Shown piece after piece: positions 26,852 to 28,815 of a DNA stretch of 28,815 nucleotides. Made by a program: the position numbers and the translations under genes. The notes under the pieces are model-generated. The model was given only the letters and a program-made list of their open reading frames with translations, was not told where the DNA came from and did not search any database. The stretch's first letter is position 1. Each line of letters begins with the position of its first letter. The stretch comes from a virus. The stretch lies in the IMG/VR virus record IMGVR_UViG_3300033148_001611, positions 1 to 28,815 of that record. One strand, given 5' to 3'.

Positions 26852-28554
26852 GGAAACACCTTCTTTAATAGCGTTAACATTTCAGGCGATATTGCTTGTG
26901 TATCGCCATTTATATATGCAGAAAAACATTCTGCGAATATTTCATCACGTGTAAAGCCTAAACTAGACATGCTGTATGGATATTCTGATAACCCATATTT
27001 ATATTCATCATGTAACATAGTTGATATTGCTTCTGTTGATTTCCTGCCCCACTCTGCTCTATTCCAACCTGTCAATGCGCCACCTTGAGTATCAATACTA
27101 TGCCCTGTTTCGTGCGTCAAAACGCCCTCATAAGAATAATCAACCTGCCAGCGACTAAATTTGAAGTGTTCCTCCATTACGTTTAGTCGTCTTATATCAT
27201 CTGGACTCATCCATTCCTTTGACCTCACTAATTCATTATACATAAAGTTTGCTTTTTTATCATATTGCGCTTCTGATATACTTATAAAATCAGCGTAGGT
27301 CGCTCTTGACTTACTAAACCTTGTATTTATTTCAAGATTCCCGCTACCGATTCTCGCTTGCCAAGCTGCTTTGGTGTTTGTTGCCCTAATGCTCCATAAT
27401 TTCGGTGCGCCTCTTTGTTGTAGCATATACAGTCTTTGATTGGTCGCATTAGACATTTCAATGTCCATTCCACGATATGAAACTACCGGCTTTTGCTTAT
27501 ATCCTTTTTCAACACCAAAGGCATAAGAATCTCTGGAATCTTGACTTATTAAGTTATCAGTCGCCCAGTTCTCAGTCTCTACCTTCTTGGTAAATACAGG
27601 CGCATCCTTAACTTTGGAAATAGGTACAACTTGTATTGGTTCTGGTTGTGGTTGCACTTCGCGTGCCCTTACAACCTTCCGCGCCTCTTTCGCCGTCAAT
27701 CCAGCTTCACGCTCTTTGAGTTCCTGCGCCCGCTTCTCACGCTCAACCTTCACGTCATCACGCAACGCCTCGGTGATCCCGTCATCATACTGCGGCAGGT
27801 ACAGCACAACGCTCGTGCGGCAGTACCAGTGGAACGGAACCCAGTCCATATCATCGGCGAATCTAGGCGTGCCAGTAAGGTGAAACTTATCGTCCACCTT
27901 CTGCGTCTGCCCAGCTACGTTTAGACAAGTCTCGGTAGTCCTGTCGTCTATCGCCGATATAGCCTGCTTCCACCATCCGAACTCTTGCGCTGGCTCGCGT
28001 CCAACTGTACTCGAGAATGATACACCTAATGCCCTAGTCGTAGAATCCGCTGCTGTTGTTATAAACTGCGCTGGGCTCAGAATGCCAACGCGCCCAGCAT
28101 CACCCACTATTGCGGTCGTCACATCGCCGCCGCCTGCTATCATCCCTAGCACCTGCATCGCCTGTCGGTCAAACGTCATCATTGGCGCTTGCTGTATGTC
28201 CGACACTAATGCCGGTAGCATCTGCGGCGTGTATAGTATGCCGTCATCAACGTATGCTGTAAGCTGCGTTATCGCGCTCTGCTGGCCGTGTGTCACCGCG
28301 TCTCGTACCATCGCAGTTGTTACCGTGTCCAGTTTGATACGCGCATCGGCAAGCACCTCTTGCGCCTCAGCCCGCATTGTGCGCCGCTTGGCTTTGAGCA
28401 CGCCGCTCATATCACGCCGCGCCTTGCGGTAGATGCCTAGCACCTGCCCGCGTGGGTGCTGGACACTACCGAGATAATGCCCGGTTGCCCAAGCTATCCA
28501 GTTCGACAGTTTCAGTGCGTCTCTGTGCGCTACACGGAGCGGGTTAGTCGGCAT
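26848..28554 (-). CDS. MuF-like minor head protein fused to a HExxH metallopeptidase domain
   Basis: Residues about 90-255 carry a MuF-type region with FGWWKQAISAIDDRTTETC and a zinc/His-containing HLTGTPRFADDMDWVPFHWY ending CRTSVV. A charged linker (256-310) leads to a C-terminal domain (320-568) with THETGHSID (H481, E482, H485 of the HExxH core) and IFAECFSAYIN (E542 or E538 as third ligand candidate). Known MuF proteins can be injected with DNA and sometimes bear C-terminal toxin or protease domains; here the C-terminal part is likely a zinc metalloprotease-like effector. The gene lies between the portal-side small gene and the cysteine-rich small genes. A prohead protease role is less likely but possible. 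Confidence 0.85.
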   Translation of the reverse strand: MPTNPLRVAHRDALKLSNWIAWATGHYLGSVQHPRGQVLGIYRKARRDMSGVLKAKRRTMRAEAQEVLADARIKLDTVTTAMVRDAVTHGQQSAITQLTAYVDDGILYTPQMLPALVSDIQQAPMMTFDRQAMQVLGMIAGGGDVTTAIVGDAGRVGILSPAQFITTAADSTTRALGVSFSSTVGREPAQEFGWWKQAISAIDDRTTETCLNVAGQTQKVDDKFHLTGTPRFADDMDWVPFHWYCRTSVVLYLPQYDDGITEALRDDVKVEREKRAQELKEREAGLTAKEARKVVRAREVQPQPEPIQVVPISKVKDAPVFTKKVETENWATDNLISQDSRDSYAFGVEKGYKQKPVVSYRGMDIEMSNATNQRLYMLQQRGAPKLWSIRATNTKAAWQARIGSGNLEINTRFSKSRATYADFISISEAQYDKKANFMYNELVRSKEWMSPDDIRRLNVMEEHFKFSRWQVDYSYEGVLTHETGHSIDTQGGALTGWNRAEWGRKSTEAISTMLHDEYKYGLSEYPYSMSSLGFTRDEIFAECFSAYINGDTQAISPEMLTLLKKVFP

Positions 28555-28724
28555 TAGTCCTCTAGTTCAACCTCAACCACATTTGCGCCGTCGCCTTCAT
28601 AATCTCTATGTTTGTAATTATAAGTTTCAGCTATTGCCCAAGCCTTATTTTTGTTTGTAGTTGCTATTAAATTATCGGTAGTAGAATGATAATCGCAGTA
28701 CTTCACCACAAGATATATTGTCAT
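28554..28724 (-). CDS. Hypothetical protein (56 aa)
   Basis: ATG 28724 follows AAAGGAC by about nine bases. The stop overlaps the MuF start (TAATG). The product is beta/alpha (MTIYLVVKYCDYHS, NKNKAWAIAETYNY, NVVEVELED) without a recognised family. It occupies the gap between the portal end and the MuF gene, and is A/T-rich. Confidence 0.65.
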   Translation of the reverse strand: MTIYLVVKYCDYHSTTDNLIATTNKNKAWAIAETYNYKHRDYEGDGANVVEVELED

Positions 28725-28742
28725 CACTCAGTCCTTTCAGCG

Positions 28743-28815
28743 TTACCCGCCACGGTTATCCTCGTTCAACAGCATCGCCGTGTCCTGCATAGCACGCCGC
28801 GCTTGATATTGCGGG
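28743..28815 (-). CDS. C-terminal end of a probable portal protein (partial)
   Basis: One minus-strand frame is open from the right edge to TAA at 28743, encoding 23 residues that end AMLLNEDNRGG. Its identity rests on position only: the portal gene normally precedes MuF-type genes. Too short for a family match. Confidence 0.4.
   Translation of the reverse strand, partial: PQYQARRAMQDTAMLLNEDNRGG

Noticed and set aside
27100-27114. HETGH motif interpreted as the prohead maturation protease
   Set aside because: Prohead proteases of Mu/HK97-type phages are serine proteases; the fusion to MuF and composition break favour an effector, although maturation cannot be excluded.

Overview
The window looks like part of a tailed-phage (Caudoviricetes, siphovirus-type) genome, or a provirus with no visible integrase. 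The evidence is a head-to-tail structural operon on the minus strand with a Mu gpT-like major capsid protein, a MuF-type minor head protein, neck proteins, tail tube, frameshifted tail chaperone, tape measure, Dit-like protein and a ReqiPepy6 gp37-like tail protein. Host is not determinable from the sequence; genes are tightly packed with frequent ATGA/TAATG overlaps and several TTG/GTG starts. I see no tRNA, rRNA, CRISPR array or insertion sequence.

Layout. (1) 1-2144, minus strand: a ribbon-helix-helix regulator followed by small unknown genes, two micro-genes missed by length cut-offs (16 and 35 aa), a consensus promoter with a structured leader, and a partial HNH endonuclease running off the left edge. 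(2) 2145-2317: divergent control region with back-to-back sigma70-like promoters and three copies of a GTAACAC motif. (3) 2318-7971, plus strand: an early-type operon of small genes, including a conserved zinc-ribbon protein of 357 aa, several small membrane proteins and a terminal HNH endonuclease. (4) 7986-8007: strong hairpin terminator between the converging operons. (5) 8025-28815, minus strand: late structural operon, read right to left from the C-terminal end of a probable portal.

The late operon order is: portal end, 56-aa protein, MuF head protein fused to a HExxH metallopeptidase domain, four small (mostly cysteine-rich) proteins, an internal promoter with structured leader and terminator-like hairpin, small zinc-ribbon protein, two unknown proteins, scaffold, decoration candidate, major capsid, 808-aa repetitive virion protein, three small proteins, a sulfotransferase, adaptor, head-closure, gp10-like and tail-terminator candidates, two glycosyltransferases, two tandem tail-tube paralogues, tail chaperone G/GT, tape measure, Dit with inserted beta-propeller, gp37-like protein and a 185-aa tail-end protein.

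The most notable points are: a sulfotransferase plus two glycosyltransferases embedded among neck and tail genes (candidate virion sulfo-glycosylation system); a MuF protein carrying a metallopeptidase module with a base-composition break at the junction; a Dit-like protein with a carbohydrate-binding-like N-terminus and a beta-propeller inserted in it; a complete -1 frameshift signal (CCCAAAC, 7-nt spacer, 8-bp GC stem) in the tail chaperone pair; a duplicated tail tube gene; and a promoter-hairpin-terminator leader in mid operon that could be an antitermination control point.
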